64,000 nt of DNA, taken from positions 1-64,000 of the forward strand of contig JAEXFN010000035.1 in NCBI GenBank assembly GCA_023400055.1, written 5' to 3'. Below the pieces are notes generated by a model. It was not told where the DNA came from and ran no database searches. It was given only the letters and a program-made list of their open reading frames with translations. A program made the translations under genes and the position numbers. This stretch comes from Bacillota bacterium. Its GTDB lineage: Bacteria; Bacillota; UBA4882; UBA8346. The first letter of the stretch is position 1; every line of letters begins with the position of its first letter. Of this stretch, positions 54,128 through 62,534 are shown in pieces.

Positions 54128-54356
54128 CGGAGCGGCTCCCCAGAAAGCGTCCAGCAAATTTGAGGAGATTCAAAAAAAGAATCAGGAACTCGTCCAGAGC
54201 CGCGTCGCGGAACTCCATGCCAATGTCGCGACCATCACGAAACGGATCAATGATATGAAACAAATGATTAAAGCCACTCGTGAACATGCTCTGACTGTCC
54301 GGAAGGTCATTGATTTTGCGAAACCGATATCGAAGGAAGGGAAACCAAATGACTGA
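54042..54356 (+). CDS. Coiled-coil protein of the gas-vesicle operon
   Basis: 104 aa starting at GTG 54042, which has AAGGAGG 6 nt upstream. This start lies inside gvpJ, so the two genes overlap by 86 nt. The body is a long charged helix (FEEIQKKNQELVQSRVAELHANVATITKRINDMKQMIKATREHAL) with a basic N-terminus. It does not match a Gvp family I can name; its position suggests a GvpT/P/Q-like accessory. It overlaps the GvpO start by 8 nt. Confidence 0.72.
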   Translation: MKNQSSRVMHHSLPRKRPMTHIGQMHQDNGAAPQKASSKFEEIQKKNQELVQSRVAELHANVATITKRINDMKQMIKATREHALTVRKVIDFAKPISKEGKPND

Positions 54357-54636
54357 CGCGGTGGATCAAAACGCCCCGAAACCGCAAACTGCTTTGGAAA
54401 AAATTATCGCCAAGGGGACCGAGAATATCGTCCAATTGACCGGGCTGAAATTGTTAGGAGTCGTCGGGGCGCTGCCCGAGGAAGAAAATTATCTGCTCAA
54501 GATCGAGCTGATCGAACGGGAAGGAATCCCCAATACCATGGATTCCGTAGGGCTGTATGAAGTTACCTTAGACCGTTCAGGTAATTTAATCGGTTACTCC
54601 CGCGTGGATATGCGAAAACGCGGCGAATCTTACTAA
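54349..54636 (+). CDS. gvpO: Gas vesicle protein GvpO
   Basis: 95 aa. ENIVQLTGLKLLGVVGALPEEENYLLKIELIEREGIPNTMDSVGLYEVTLDRSGNLIGYSRVDMRKRG matches the GvpO pattern (a VTG..., E..RIP.T.D..A.YEV.LD..G.L..Y.R repeat). It influences gas-vesicle gene expression in haloarchaea. GGAAGGGAAA precedes the ATG at 54349. Last gene of the operon. Confidence 0.9.
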   Translation: MTDAVDQNAPKPQTALEKIIAKGTENIVQLTGLKLLGVVGALPEEENYLLKIELIEREGIPNTMDSVGLYEVTLDRSGNLIGYSRVDMRKRGESY

Positions 54637-54649
54637 CGGTCACCCGGAT

Positions 54650-54676
54650 AAAGACTGGATAAGGCATCCAGTCTTT
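54650..54676 (+). terminator. Hairpin at the end of the gas-vesicle operon
   Basis: AAAGACTGGAT pairs perfectly with ATCCAGTCTTT around AAGGC. No T tract follows, so it may stabilise the 3' end rather than terminate alone. Confidence 0.65.
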
Positions 54677-54955
54677 CGCATGTCATGCCCCCGAGCAATT
54701 AGCCTCCCTTCGTTATTCAACCATGGCAAACCCATTACGATTTTTTATCCGTACTAATTTCGTTGCGTCGCTGGCGGACTGGCATTACCGCTTTACGTTT
54801 TTTCACCTGAAGCAGGATTTAATCGTCCATTCAAGAAATATTTAAACCAGTTTACTAAAGCGAGTCCGAGTAATTGATGTTCTTGTGACTCCCGGATTCT
54901 TTGGACTGAAGTTTGACAAACTTAGTACATGGCTTCTAATGGAGGATGGGTTTCT
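54677..54955. other. Intergenic region before the DegV gene
   Basis: No gene. The end (TTTGACAAACTTAGTACATGGCTTCTAA, read in pieces) resembles the right end of the dispersed GATAAAGTC element and immediately precedes the DegV ribosome binding site. Confidence 0.4.
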
Positions 54956-55795
54956 ATGATCCAAATTGTCAGCGATACAACCTCTTCGCTCACTCTTGAA
55001 GAATATCGTACCCACCGGATTACTCCGATCCCCCTTTACATTCGGCGGGGCGATGAGAGCAAGCGGGAGTTGTTTGAGATCTCCTACGACGAATTCTATA
55101 AAGCGCAACGGGCCGGCGTCCGTTTTTCGACCTCCCAACCCGATCCCCACTCTTTTCTGACCCTCTTCCGGCCCATGCTGGAAGCCGGCGATGAGATTAT
55201 TTGCGTGCTGCTTTCGGCGGGAATCTCCGGCACGATCAATTCGGCCAACCTCGCCAAGCAAATGCTGGAGACGGATAAAATTTCGATCATCGATTCCCGT
55301 GAGAGCGGCTTCGGTCAAGCGTCCCAGGCGCTAAAAGCCCGGGCGATGGCCGACGCCGGAGCCAGCCGCGCCGAAATCGGGCAAGCCTTGACGGATATGC
55401 AGCGCCGTTCGAAGGTCTTTTTTGTGGTGGAATCGCTCCGTTATTTATATGAGGGCGGCCGGCTGAACGGCGCCCAGGCCCTGATCGGTTCGTTGATCCA
55501 GATCAAACCGATTATTTGGTTCGAATCCGACGGCAATATGGTCGCCTTGGAAAAGGTCCGGACGCTGAAGGCTGCCAAAAACCGCACATTGGACCTGGTC
55601 AACGAGGAAGTCGTCCAAAACGGCGCCGCTTTGGCCGGTTTGCATTATGGCGATAATCGGGCCGAAGCCACTGAGTATGCCCGGGAACTTGAGCGGATTA
55701 CCGGAATCCCCGTGCCGTTGATCAAACTGTCACCGGTGGTTGGGACCCATACCGGACCGGATATCTTGGGGCCGTGCATTATCACGGAACGATAG
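54956..55795 (+). CDS. DegV-family fatty-acid-binding protein
   Basis: 279 aa. Typical DegV motifs: IQIVSDTTSSLTLEEY, PLYIRRGDE, FSTSQPDPHSFLTLF, ICVLLSAGISGTINSANLA, VVESLRYLYEGGRLNGAQALIGSLIQIKPII, HTGPDILGPCII. It binds fatty acids as the B subunit (FakB) of fatty-acid kinase; no FakA is adjacent. GGAGGAT precedes the ATG at 54956. Confidence 0.94.
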   Translation: MIQIVSDTTSSLTLEEYRTHRITPIPLYIRRGDESKRELFEISYDEFYKAQRAGVRFSTSQPDPHSFLTLFRPMLEAGDEIICVLLSAGISGTINSANLAKQMLETDKISIIDSRESGFGQASQALKARAMADAGASRAEIGQALTDMQRRSKVFFVVESLRYLYEGGRLNGAQALIGSLIQIKPIIWFESDGNMVALEKVRTLKAAKNRTLDLVNEEVVQNGAALAGLHYGDNRAEATEYARELERITGIPVPLIKLSPVVGTHTGPDILGPCIITER

Positions 55796-55972
55796 TTTTT
55801 CACGACGGGTTTCCGCTTTTCCGCCGGGAATTTGGAACAATCGCATCCTCTCTCCGATATGCTATAACACGTAACGGCACCGTCCTGGAATCATGTCCGG
55901 CATCGAACGCGCGTTGCCGCTGACAGCTTCCCCAGCCCGGCCGTTGCGATATCAGGCAACGGAGTGAGACAG

Positions 55973-56866
55973 ATGCGATTGTTTTTTGAATGGGAACAAG
56001 CTTTTTTGCTGAATATTCTCGCCGCACACCGGCGGACGCTGACTGCTTTTTTCACCGACCTCACCTATCTCGATGTCGGCTATCGTTTTCAGCGCGGTCA
56101 ACCCTTGCCCGAACTGGCGCTCCGGATTCACGTCCGGCGCAAATTGGCGCTGGCCGAGTTGGCGCCGTTCCAAATCTTACCCCGTCAAATCGCCGGAGTC
56201 GCCGTGGACGTGTTGCAAAGCAATCCGGTTCTGCAACGGGCGGTGGCCGAGCGCGACCAACGTTTCGATCCGGTTCTCGGCGGCGTGGCGGTCGCCAATC
56301 CCAAGCTGAAGGGATTGGGCACGCTGGGCGCGGTGGTGCTCGACCGTACCACTACGGCACCTTTGGGGATCTCTGCCTACCACGTGCTGGTCGGCGATGC
56401 GGGCCAAACCGGCGATCAGATTGTGCAGCCCGCCCGTTCGGAAGGTTCCGCCGTCATCGGCAACCTGCTTCGCTGGAGCAAAGAGACCGACTGCGCCGTC
56501 TTCCAATTCAACCATTCCCGGGCCATCAGCCGGTTGATTCTGGGCATTCCCCAATTCCCGCGCTTTTACAAAGACCCGCTGGTCGGCATGGCGGTGACCA
56601 AATCCGGCCGGACCACCGGCGTCACCTATGGGATCATCGATGGCGTCAATCAGGAGGGATTCACGATCATCCCGGATCCCCAGCATCCCGCGCCGGACGG
56701 CGAGATCAGTTCGCCGGGCGATTCCGGCGCAATTTGGTTGGAGAGTGCTTCGGGAGCGGCCGTGGGTCTGCATGTGGCCGGCGAATCCGATCCGGACCCC
56801 GCTGCGGAACGGGCCTGGGCGAAACGGATAAATAAAGTCCTGGACGTACTGAATGTAAGCTTTTGA
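55973..56866 (+). CDS. Trypsin-fold serine protease without signal peptide
   Basis: About 297 aa. His in ISAYHVLVGD, Asp in KETDCAVFQF and Ser in ISSPGDSGAIWLE form the triad. The N-terminal 95 residues (LALRIHVRRKLALAELAPFQILPRQIAGVAVDVL) match the N-domain of NAL1-like bacterial trypsin-fold proteins. There is no Sec signal, so it is probably cytoplasmic. ATG at 55973 follows GGAGTGAG. It lies between DegV and the third repeat array; its target is unknown. Confidence 0.85.
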   Translation: MRLFFEWEQAFLLNILAAHRRTLTAFFTDLTYLDVGYRFQRGQPLPELALRIHVRRKLALAELAPFQILPRQIAGVAVDVLQSNPVLQRAVAERDQRFDPVLGGVAVANPKLKGLGTLGAVVLDRTTTAPLGISAYHVLVGDAGQTGDQIVQPARSEGSAVIGNLLRWSKETDCAVFQFNHSRAISRLILGIPQFPRFYKDPLVGMAVTKSGRTTGVTYGIIDGVNQEGFTIIPDPQHPAPDGEISSPGDSGAIWLESASGAAVGLHVAGESDPDPAAERAWAKRINKVLDVLNVSF

Positions 56867-57005
56867 AAACGTTGGGGTAAACTCCGGCCGGATGAGCGAA
56901 GCAGCAAGCCGGGAATTTATGACCCGGATTGAAGCCTTGCCCCGGCCAGGCAGAGACTTGCTGTCTTCATCCCCGGCTCATTCGCGTAACTCACTTATCC
57001 GCAAA
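56867..57005. other. Leader of array 3
   Basis: No gene. TTCATCCCCGGCTCATTC and ACTCACTTATCC immediately before the array resemble the sequence before array 2 (about 47683-47715), so the two loci share flank as well as units. Confidence 0.5.
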
Positions 57006-57194
57006 AGATCGATCTTTTGTGGATCAAGATCGATCTTTTGTGAATAAAGATCTGTCTGCGATGATTCCAGATCGATCTTTTGTGGATAAAGATCTTCCTT
57101 TTGTTAATAAAGATCGATCTTTTGTGGATAAAGATCTGTCTGCAATGATTCCAGATCGATCTTTTGTGGATAAAGATCGATCTTTTTTCAATTC
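57006..57194. repeat. 21-bp-period tandem array 3 (9 units)
   Basis: Nine units of exactly 21 bp, of the same A/B/D types as array 2, in the same orientation. The last unit diverges and runs into TTCGACAGACTTTCGCACATG, a fragment like the right end of the dispersed element. Open frames on both strands follow from the period. Confidence 0.92.
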
Positions 57195-57355
57195 GACAGA
57201 CTTTCGCACATGACTTTGAAGCGCTGCCGAAATGCGTAAAAGGTTGACTCAATGTCCGGGGCTCCTGAAACGATTCCTGGGAGTTGACGGCAGGGTTCCG
57301 CATATCGACCCAGAACATATAGATAATCAATTTTACTTTAAAGGGCGGATGATGT

Positions 57356-57655
57356 TTGCAGGGCTTTTTCCAACAAGTCTATGGGCTGGTGGCCCGGATT
57401 CCAGCCGGTAAGGCCGCCACTTACGGGCAAATCGCGGCGCTGATCGGCCAACCGCGCTCCGCCCGGGTGGTCGGCTGGGCAATGCGCGACAGTCCGGCAG
57501 GATTGCCGTGGCACCGCGTAGTTAACCGCAGCGGCGGCCTGGCCCCCGGCTGCGAAATCGAACAGCGGCTCCGGTTGGCGGCGGAAGGCGTTTCCTTCAC
57601 GGCGGACGGCCGGGTGGATCTGAAACGGCACGGCTGGTTGAGCAGCGCCGAATGA
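57356..57655 (+). CDS. Alkyltransferase-like protein (ATL), MGMT fold without Cys
   Basis: 99 aa. VYGLVARIPAGKAATYGQIAALIGQPRSARVVGWAMRDSP is the MGMT DNA-binding domain, but the active-site PCHR reads PWHRVVNRSGGLAPG, so the methyl-accepting Cys is Trp. ATL proteins bind O6-alkylguanine and recruit nucleotide excision repair. The N-terminal MGMT domain is missing, as expected. TTG at 57356 follows GGGCGG. Confidence 0.93.
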   Translation: MQGFFQQVYGLVARIPAGKAATYGQIAALIGQPRSARVVGWAMRDSPAGLPWHRVVNRSGGLAPGCEIEQRLRLAAEGVSFTADGRVDLKRHGWLSSAE

Positions 57656-57702
57656 ACATGGGTCGCCATATTGGCGCCAATGACGCGCCCGTATCGAGTC
57701 CT

Positions 57703-58767
57703 TCAGCCCCGGCTGTATTGCTTTATGAGCGCAACGATCACGTCGATTCCTCCGGCCAGCTTGGATTGGGCCATTTGACCGACATAGCGCTCCCGTTCTC
57801 GATAAAGCTGCCCAACGTCGGCAATGAAGCGGGCCGCGGACAAATCTTCCTCCATCAGCACTTTGCTGAAGCCCTGTTTTTCAAAGGAACGGGCGTTCAA
57901 GATCTGATCGCCCCGGCTGGACTGTTTTGAAAGCGGGATGAGCAGGTTGGGTTTTTTTAAGGCCAATAACTCGAAGATGGTGGTGGCTCCGGCTCGCGAA
58001 ATTACCAGATCGGTCATAGCGAAGAGATGCGGCAGCTCCTCATTGACGTATTCGAATTGACGATAACCGGCCTTGCCCTCCAGATCCCGATCGCGGTTTC
58101 CCGGCCCGCAAATATGACAGACTTGAAATCTCTCCAACAACTGCGGCAACGTGCCCCGGATCGCATTGTTTAAAACTCCCGACCCTTGGCTGCCCCCGAT
58201 GATCAATAATACCGGCCGGCTGGCGTTGAATCCGCTCAAACGCCGTCCGGCGTCGGCGTTTCCGCGATAAAGGTTCTCCCGGACCGGAATCCCGGTCAAG
58301 GTCTTGTTACTGCTCCGAAGATAACGGGCCGTCTCCGGGAAGGTGTAACAAATCGCTTTGGCAAACGGCAGCGCCAGCCGGTTGGCCAAGCCCGGCGTAA
58401 AATCGGATTCGTGAATAAGCACCGGCACCCGATGCATCCAAGCCGCCCAGACTACCGGACAGGAAACGAAACCGCCTTTGCTGAAGACGATTGCCGGTTT
58501 CAGCTTGGCGATGAGGGCCAGCGCTTCCAGGAAACCCCGGCCAATCCGGACCGTATCGGTCAGATTCTTTACATCCAGGTAGCGTCGTAATTTCCCGGCG
58601 TGAATCGCATAATAGGGGATCCGCTCCCGCTCGATCAATTGGCGCTCCATCCCGGCGGCGGTACCGATATAAGCGATCTCGTAACCAAGCTCCCGCAACC
58701 GCGGGAGCAGCGCGATATTCGGAGTGACATGCCCGGCGGTCCCGCCGCCGGTTAAAATGATCTTCAT
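57703..58767 (-). CDS. murG: MurG-type UDP-GlcNAc transferase
   Basis: 354 aa GT-B fold. The N-terminal LTGGGTAGHVTPNIALLPRLRELG, FSKGGFVSCPVVWAAW, HESDFTPGLANRLAL and C-terminal IIGGSQGSGVLNNAI and SRAGATTIFELLALKKPNLLIPL are MurG hallmarks. It forms lipid II. It is isolated from the usual dcw cluster and so may be a second copy or relocated; the HESDFTPG form (canonical HEQN) suggests a paralogue subgroup. GAGGAGG lies 13 nt before the ATG. Confidence 0.92.
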   Translation of the reverse strand: MKIILTGGGTAGHVTPNIALLPRLRELGYEIAYIGTAAGMERQLIERERIPYYAIHAGKLRRYLDVKNLTDTVRIGRGFLEALALIAKLKPAIVFSKGGFVSCPVVWAAWMHRVPVLIHESDFTPGLANRLALPFAKAICYTFPETARYLRSSNKTLTGIPVRENLYRGNADAGRRLSGFNASRPVLLIIGGSQGSGVLNNAIRGTLPQLLERFQVCHICGPGNRDRDLEGKAGYRQFEYVNEELPHLFAMTDLVISRAGATTIFELLALKKPNLLIPLSKQSSRGDQILNARSFEKQGFSKVLMEEDLSAARFIADVGQLYRERERYVGQMAQSKLAGGIDVIVALIKQYSRG

Positions 58768-58904
58768 GAATGTCTCGATGCCTCCTCAAGAATCCGAACC
58801 ATTATCATATAAAACATCAGCCGATCCATGGAAACTCCCGGCCTTATTCAATTTCCATCAATTGGCGGACCGCTTTCGCCAATAGCGTATCCGCATTATG
58901 ATTT

Positions 58905-59378
58905 TTAGGTGGGGTCCAGCAAACGGACCCATTCCGGACGTAGCCGCGCGCCGTCGATCCGTAGCAAGGCCAGGGTCACCGGCAGTTTAAAGCGGCGCGG
59001 TCCGGCGCTGCCCGGATTGATATAGATAACCCCTTCCCGCTCGATTACCACCGCCTGGTGCGAATGGCCGCTGACTACTACCCGAAAGCCGGCGGTCGCC
59101 GGATTCAGATCCAACTGTCCCAGATCATGGAGCAGATAAATTAGAATGCCGCCTACCGTGACCACCTGGGTCAGTGGATAAGCCTCGGCCCATTCCCCCC
59201 GATCGCAGTTGCCGCGCACCGCGACCACGGGCGCAATCCGTTCCAGCTCGGCAACGACTCTGGCTGAGCCGATATCCCCGGCATGAAGGATCCGCTCGAC
59301 GCCGGTCAGAGCCGCTAGAGCCTCCTGCCGCAATAAGCCGTGCGTATCGGAGATCAAACCAACCGTAATTTCATCCAT
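58905..59378 (-). CDS. YfcE/MJ0936-family metallophosphoesterase
   Basis: 157 aa. Metal ligands are visible in LISDTHG, HAGDIGS, VRGNCDRG, YLLHDLG and VVSGHSHQA, the calcineurin-like set for small phosphodiesterases. It probably hydrolyses phosphodiesters; the true substrate is unknown. Monocistronic. Confidence 0.92.
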   Translation of the reverse strand: MDEITVGLISDTHGLLRQEALAALTGVERILHAGDIGSARVVAELERIAPVVAVRGNCDRGEWAEAYPLTQVVTVGGILIYLLHDLGQLDLNPATAGFRVVVSGHSHQAVVIEREGVIYINPGSAGPRRFKLPVTLALLRIDGARLRPEWVRLLDPT

Positions 59379-59536
59379 CCCACTTCATTCTTCCCAATAT
59401 TCTACTTTTGCCAAACCTCAGAAATGTCCGGCGCCGACTGCCGAAAGCCTCTCCCCGTGCCGGGCTTTCCTAACATTCTGTTCGGGCCGAGACTTCCGCT
59501 GGGGTACTCGGCCGCTTAACTATTCTTCCGCTTATT

Positions 59537-60361
59537 TCAGCGTTTCTCTCCTTGCAACTCGGCGGCGATCAACGCCCGGTTCCGGTTGTGGCATTCGCGC
59601 AAGAACTTCGGAAAAGGATAAGCGGCGATCAGCCGTTCCAATTCCGGAACGGCCTCATTCTGCAGCACCGCATCCCGCAACCTCCAGAGATATTGACCTG
59701 AGGAATCCAAACGCCGCTTCATCTCGTCCGGGTCCGCGGTTACCGCACCGTGGCCGGGAATCAGCAATTCCACCCGCTGCCGGGCCAAGATCTGTTCGGC
59801 TTTTTGCAAAGTCCGCTCATATGCGGCACTGCTGTAATCGACAAAGGGAATCTCCAGATCCGAAAGATAATCTCCGGCAATGAACAAACCACCGGGTTCC
59901 ACCACAATGAAAAGGCCGTCGGCGCTGTGACCCGGCGCCAGATAAAAGCGGAGCGTGGTCCCGCCGACGCGTAACGTCTCTCCGTCGGTCCGGATGCAAT
60001 AATTGATCTGCGGGTATTCCAGCGGATAGTCGCGGCGGATATAATACTCCTCGTCAAAATCGCGGATCCTGGCGATGACCCGCTCCGGATCCGGCCGGTC
60101 CGCAAAAGCCTGGCTGGCGATGCTGCGGGCTCCGGGAAAAGCCCGGTAACCCAAAATATGGTCATAATCGGAATGGGTAAAAGCGATGAACAATGGTTTT
60201 GCCGATTGGGAGGCGACCGAGGCGCGAATCTCAGCTATCTCCCGGGGCAGCCAGGTCGGATCGACCAACAGGACGAGGTCATCGGTGCCGACCACGGTGG
60301 CATTCGTTTGATACAACGCACTCTGAAAGACTTTACAGTGGCGGTTTTGAAAATGAATCAT
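59537..60361 (-). CDS. Metallo-beta-lactamase-fold hydrolase
   Basis: 274 aa. The dinuclear metal motif reads THSDYDH, followed by the later ligands in LAPGHSADGLFI, FIAGDYLSD and LLIPGHGAV. The aromatic C-terminal part (LWRLRDAVLQNEAVPELERL) is unremarkable. Substrate unclear. GGGAGAG precedes the ATG. Confidence 0.9.
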   Translation of the reverse strand: MIHFQNRHCKVFQSALYQTNATVVGTDDLVLLVDPTWLPREIAEIRASVASQSAKPLFIAFTHSDYDHILGYRAFPGARSIASQAFADRPDPERVIARIRDFDEEYYIRRDYPLEYPQINYCIRTDGETLRVGGTTLRFYLAPGHSADGLFIVVEPGGLFIAGDYLSDLEIPFVDYSSAAYERTLQKAEQILARQRVELLIPGHGAVTADPDEMKRRLDSSGQYLWRLRDAVLQNEAVPELERLIAAYPFPKFLRECHNRNRALIAAELQGEKR

Positions 60362-60441
60362 TTCTGCTCTCCCGTATTCTTCCTCCGAAAAGTTGATTCG
60401 CCAAGGGCGGGCAAAAACCTTTCACCCGATGCGAACCTCAC

Positions 60442-60471
60442 AAAAAACAGGCTCCTGTCAAAGAGCCTGTT
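60442..60471 (-). terminator. Terminator of the nucleoside ABC operon
   Basis: ACAGGCTC pairs with GAGCCTGT; minus-strand exit TTTTTTGTG. Lies about 25 bp after the last permease. Confidence 0.88.
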
Positions 60472-60496
60472 GAGTGATTGAACCTGTATCGTAAAT

Positions 60497-61435
60497 CTAT
60501 TTTCGCCCCTCGTAAGGAACCCCGTCGGCGGCCGGGGCCACCGATTTGCCGACCACCCCGAGGATCAGGATGATGGTACAGACGTAGGGCAACATATGCA
60601 GAAATTGCGTCGGCACGTTCATCCCCAAGAGCTGGAACTGGCCTTCCAAAGCTTCGGCGAACCCGAACAACAGACAGGCCAGGAAAGCGCCGACCGGATT
60701 CCATTTGCCGGTGATCATCGCCGCCATGGCGATAAATCCTCTGCCAGCGGTCATATTTTCTTTGAAGAGGTCCATCGATCCCAAGGAAAGAAAGACTCCG
60801 CCCAGACCGCCCAGGGCGCCACTGAGCATCACCGCCAGATAGCGGATCTTGCGGACGCTGATCCCCACCGTGGCCGCGGCCTCCGGGTTTTCGCCCACCG
60901 AGCGGATCCGCAATCCCAAAGTGGTCTTGAAGATGCAAAAGGCGGTCAGCAGCACCATCACGAATGACAAATAGACCAACGGGTTGAGCTTGCCGATGGC
61001 ATCGCCCAGGAAAGGAATATCCTTTAAGATCGGAATCTGCCAGTCATCGATTTTAGCGACCGATGGCGATTGTCCCACTGTGTGAAAGAATTTCAATAAC
61101 AGCAAATTGGTGGCCGAGGTTGCCAGCAGATTGATGGCTACGCCGCTGACCACTTGATTGGCACGGAGCTCAATGGCCAGAAACGCATGAATTCCGGCCA
61201 CCAATGCGCCGACCGCCATTCCCAGGAGAACGCCGAGCCAGGGATTGTGCGTCAGAAAGGAACCGTACATTCCGAAAAACGCGCCAAACAGCATGATGCC
61301 TTCCAAACCCACATTTACGACACCCGAACGTTCCGAAAAGACGCCGCCCAGGGCGGTAAAGATCAGCGGGGTAGCGGCCCGGAGCGTGGACGCAACGATA
61401 AAAGCGCTAATTGCCGTGATAAAACCCCAATCCAT
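60497..61435 (-). CDS. Nucleoside ABC transporter permease (YufQ/NupQ-like)
   Basis: 312 aa multi-helix permease of the BPD_transp_2 group. FTALGGVFSERSGVVNVGLEGIMLFGAFF and RIRSVGENPEAAATVGISVRKIRYLAVMLSGALGGLGGVFLSLG are the typical E-G-MML-like and EAA-type segments. GGAGGTG precedes the ATG. Imports nucleosides or related compounds with its partners. Confidence 0.92.
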   Translation of the reverse strand: MDWGFITAISAFIVASTLRAATPLIFTALGGVFSERSGVVNVGLEGIMLFGAFFGMYGSFLTHNPWLGVLLGMAVGALVAGIHAFLAIELRANQVVSGVAINLLATSATNLLLLKFFHTVGQSPSVAKIDDWQIPILKDIPFLGDAIGKLNPLVYLSFVMVLLTAFCIFKTTLGLRIRSVGENPEAAATVGISVRKIRYLAVMLSGALGGLGGVFLSLGSMDLFKENMTAGRGFIAMAAMITGKWNPVGAFLACLLFGFAEALEGQFQLLGMNVPTQFLHMLPYVCTIILILGVVGKSVAPAADGVPYEGRK

Positions 61436-61439
61436 CGTC

Positions 61440-62534
61440 TCACACCTCCCTGTTCGCCGGCGTACTGGCCGGAAGCGACTCGACTCTCACTGCCCGCTGC
61501 GATCGCAATTTTTTTATCAAATAATCGGCAGCGATAAAAAAGATGATCACTGCCTGCATGATTCCGATCAAATGCTTGGAGATTCCCGCGACGCTCTGCA
61601 TCTCCAAAGCCCCGCTGTTCATGGCCCCAAACAATAACGCTCCGAAAAGGATGCCGGCCGGATGGTTGTTGCCCAGCAAAGAAACGGCCATTCCGTCGAA
61701 TCCATAGCCCGGGAAGCCGAACAGGTCATTAAAGCGATATTGGATCCCCTGAATCTGAAGCGCGCCGGCGAGCCCCGCCAAAGCCCCGCTGACGGCCATC
61801 GCCAGGATCAGGTTATTAGTGACGTTGATCCCCGCGTAGCGGGCCGCCTCCTGATTCAGGCCGACCGCCCGGATCTCAAAGCCCCATTTGGTCTTCCAGA
61901 GAAACAGATAGACCAGGAGCAAACAGGCTAAAGCGACAAAGATGCCGATATTGGCCCGGGAAGGCGGCAGGAAACGGGCCAGCTTCGCCGAGTCCTGAAT
62001 CATCCGGGTCACCGGCCGCAGTCCGGGCGGCGCTATCAAAACATAATTCACTAGATAACCGGTAAAATGCAAGGCGATATAGTTCATCATGATCGTGCTA
62101 ATGACCTCATGTGCGCCGAAGCGAGCTTTGAAATAGCCGGGGATGGCTCCCCAGATCCCCCCCGCCAGCATCCCCCCGAGCATGGTCAGAGGAATGTGGA
62201 GCCAGGCCGGCAAGCCGGTGAAGGCGGCACCGATCCAGGCGGCGACGATCATTCCCATGATATACTGACCTTCAGCGCCGATATTAAATAAACCGCAGCG
62301 GAAGGAGACGGCGATGCTCAAGCCCGTCAAAAGCAGCGGCGACACATAAACCATCGTCTCTCCGAACTTGGTGGGACTCCCGAACGCGCCGAAGAATAAA
62401 TGATGATAAGCGACCAAAGGATTGTTGCCAAACCAGCCGATGATGAAAAATCCGGCAATCAAGGCGCAACCCAGCGCGATCAGTGGAAATAACAGCTTGG
62501 AACCGTATTCTTTGAGTTTGATGCTCATATTCAT
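61440..62534 (-). CDS. Nucleoside ABC transporter permease (YufP/NupP-like)
   Basis: About 364 aa. GLSIAVSFRCGLFNIGAEGQYIMGMIVAAW and IRAVGLNQEAARYAGINVTNNLILAMAVSGALAGLAGAL are the family's conserved segments. The start at 62534 overlaps the ATPase stop; an ATG two codons later is also possible. Forms the heterodimer with the next permease. Confidence 0.93.
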   Translation of the reverse strand: MNMSIKLKEYGSKLLFPLIALGCALIAGFFIIGWFGNNPLVAYHHLFFGAFGSPTKFGETMVYVSPLLLTGLSIAVSFRCGLFNIGAEGQYIMGMIVAAWIGAAFTGLPAWLHIPLTMLGGMLAGGIWGAIPGYFKARFGAHEVISTIMMNYIALHFTGYLVNYVLIAPPGLRPVTRMIQDSAKLARFLPPSRANIGIFVALACLLLVYLFLWKTKWGFEIRAVGLNQEAARYAGINVTNNLILAMAVSGALAGLAGALQIQGIQYRFNDLFGFPGYGFDGMAVSLLGNNHPAGILFGALLFGAMNSGALEMQSVAGISKHLIGIMQAVIIFFIAADYLIKKLRSQRAVRVESLPASTPANREV

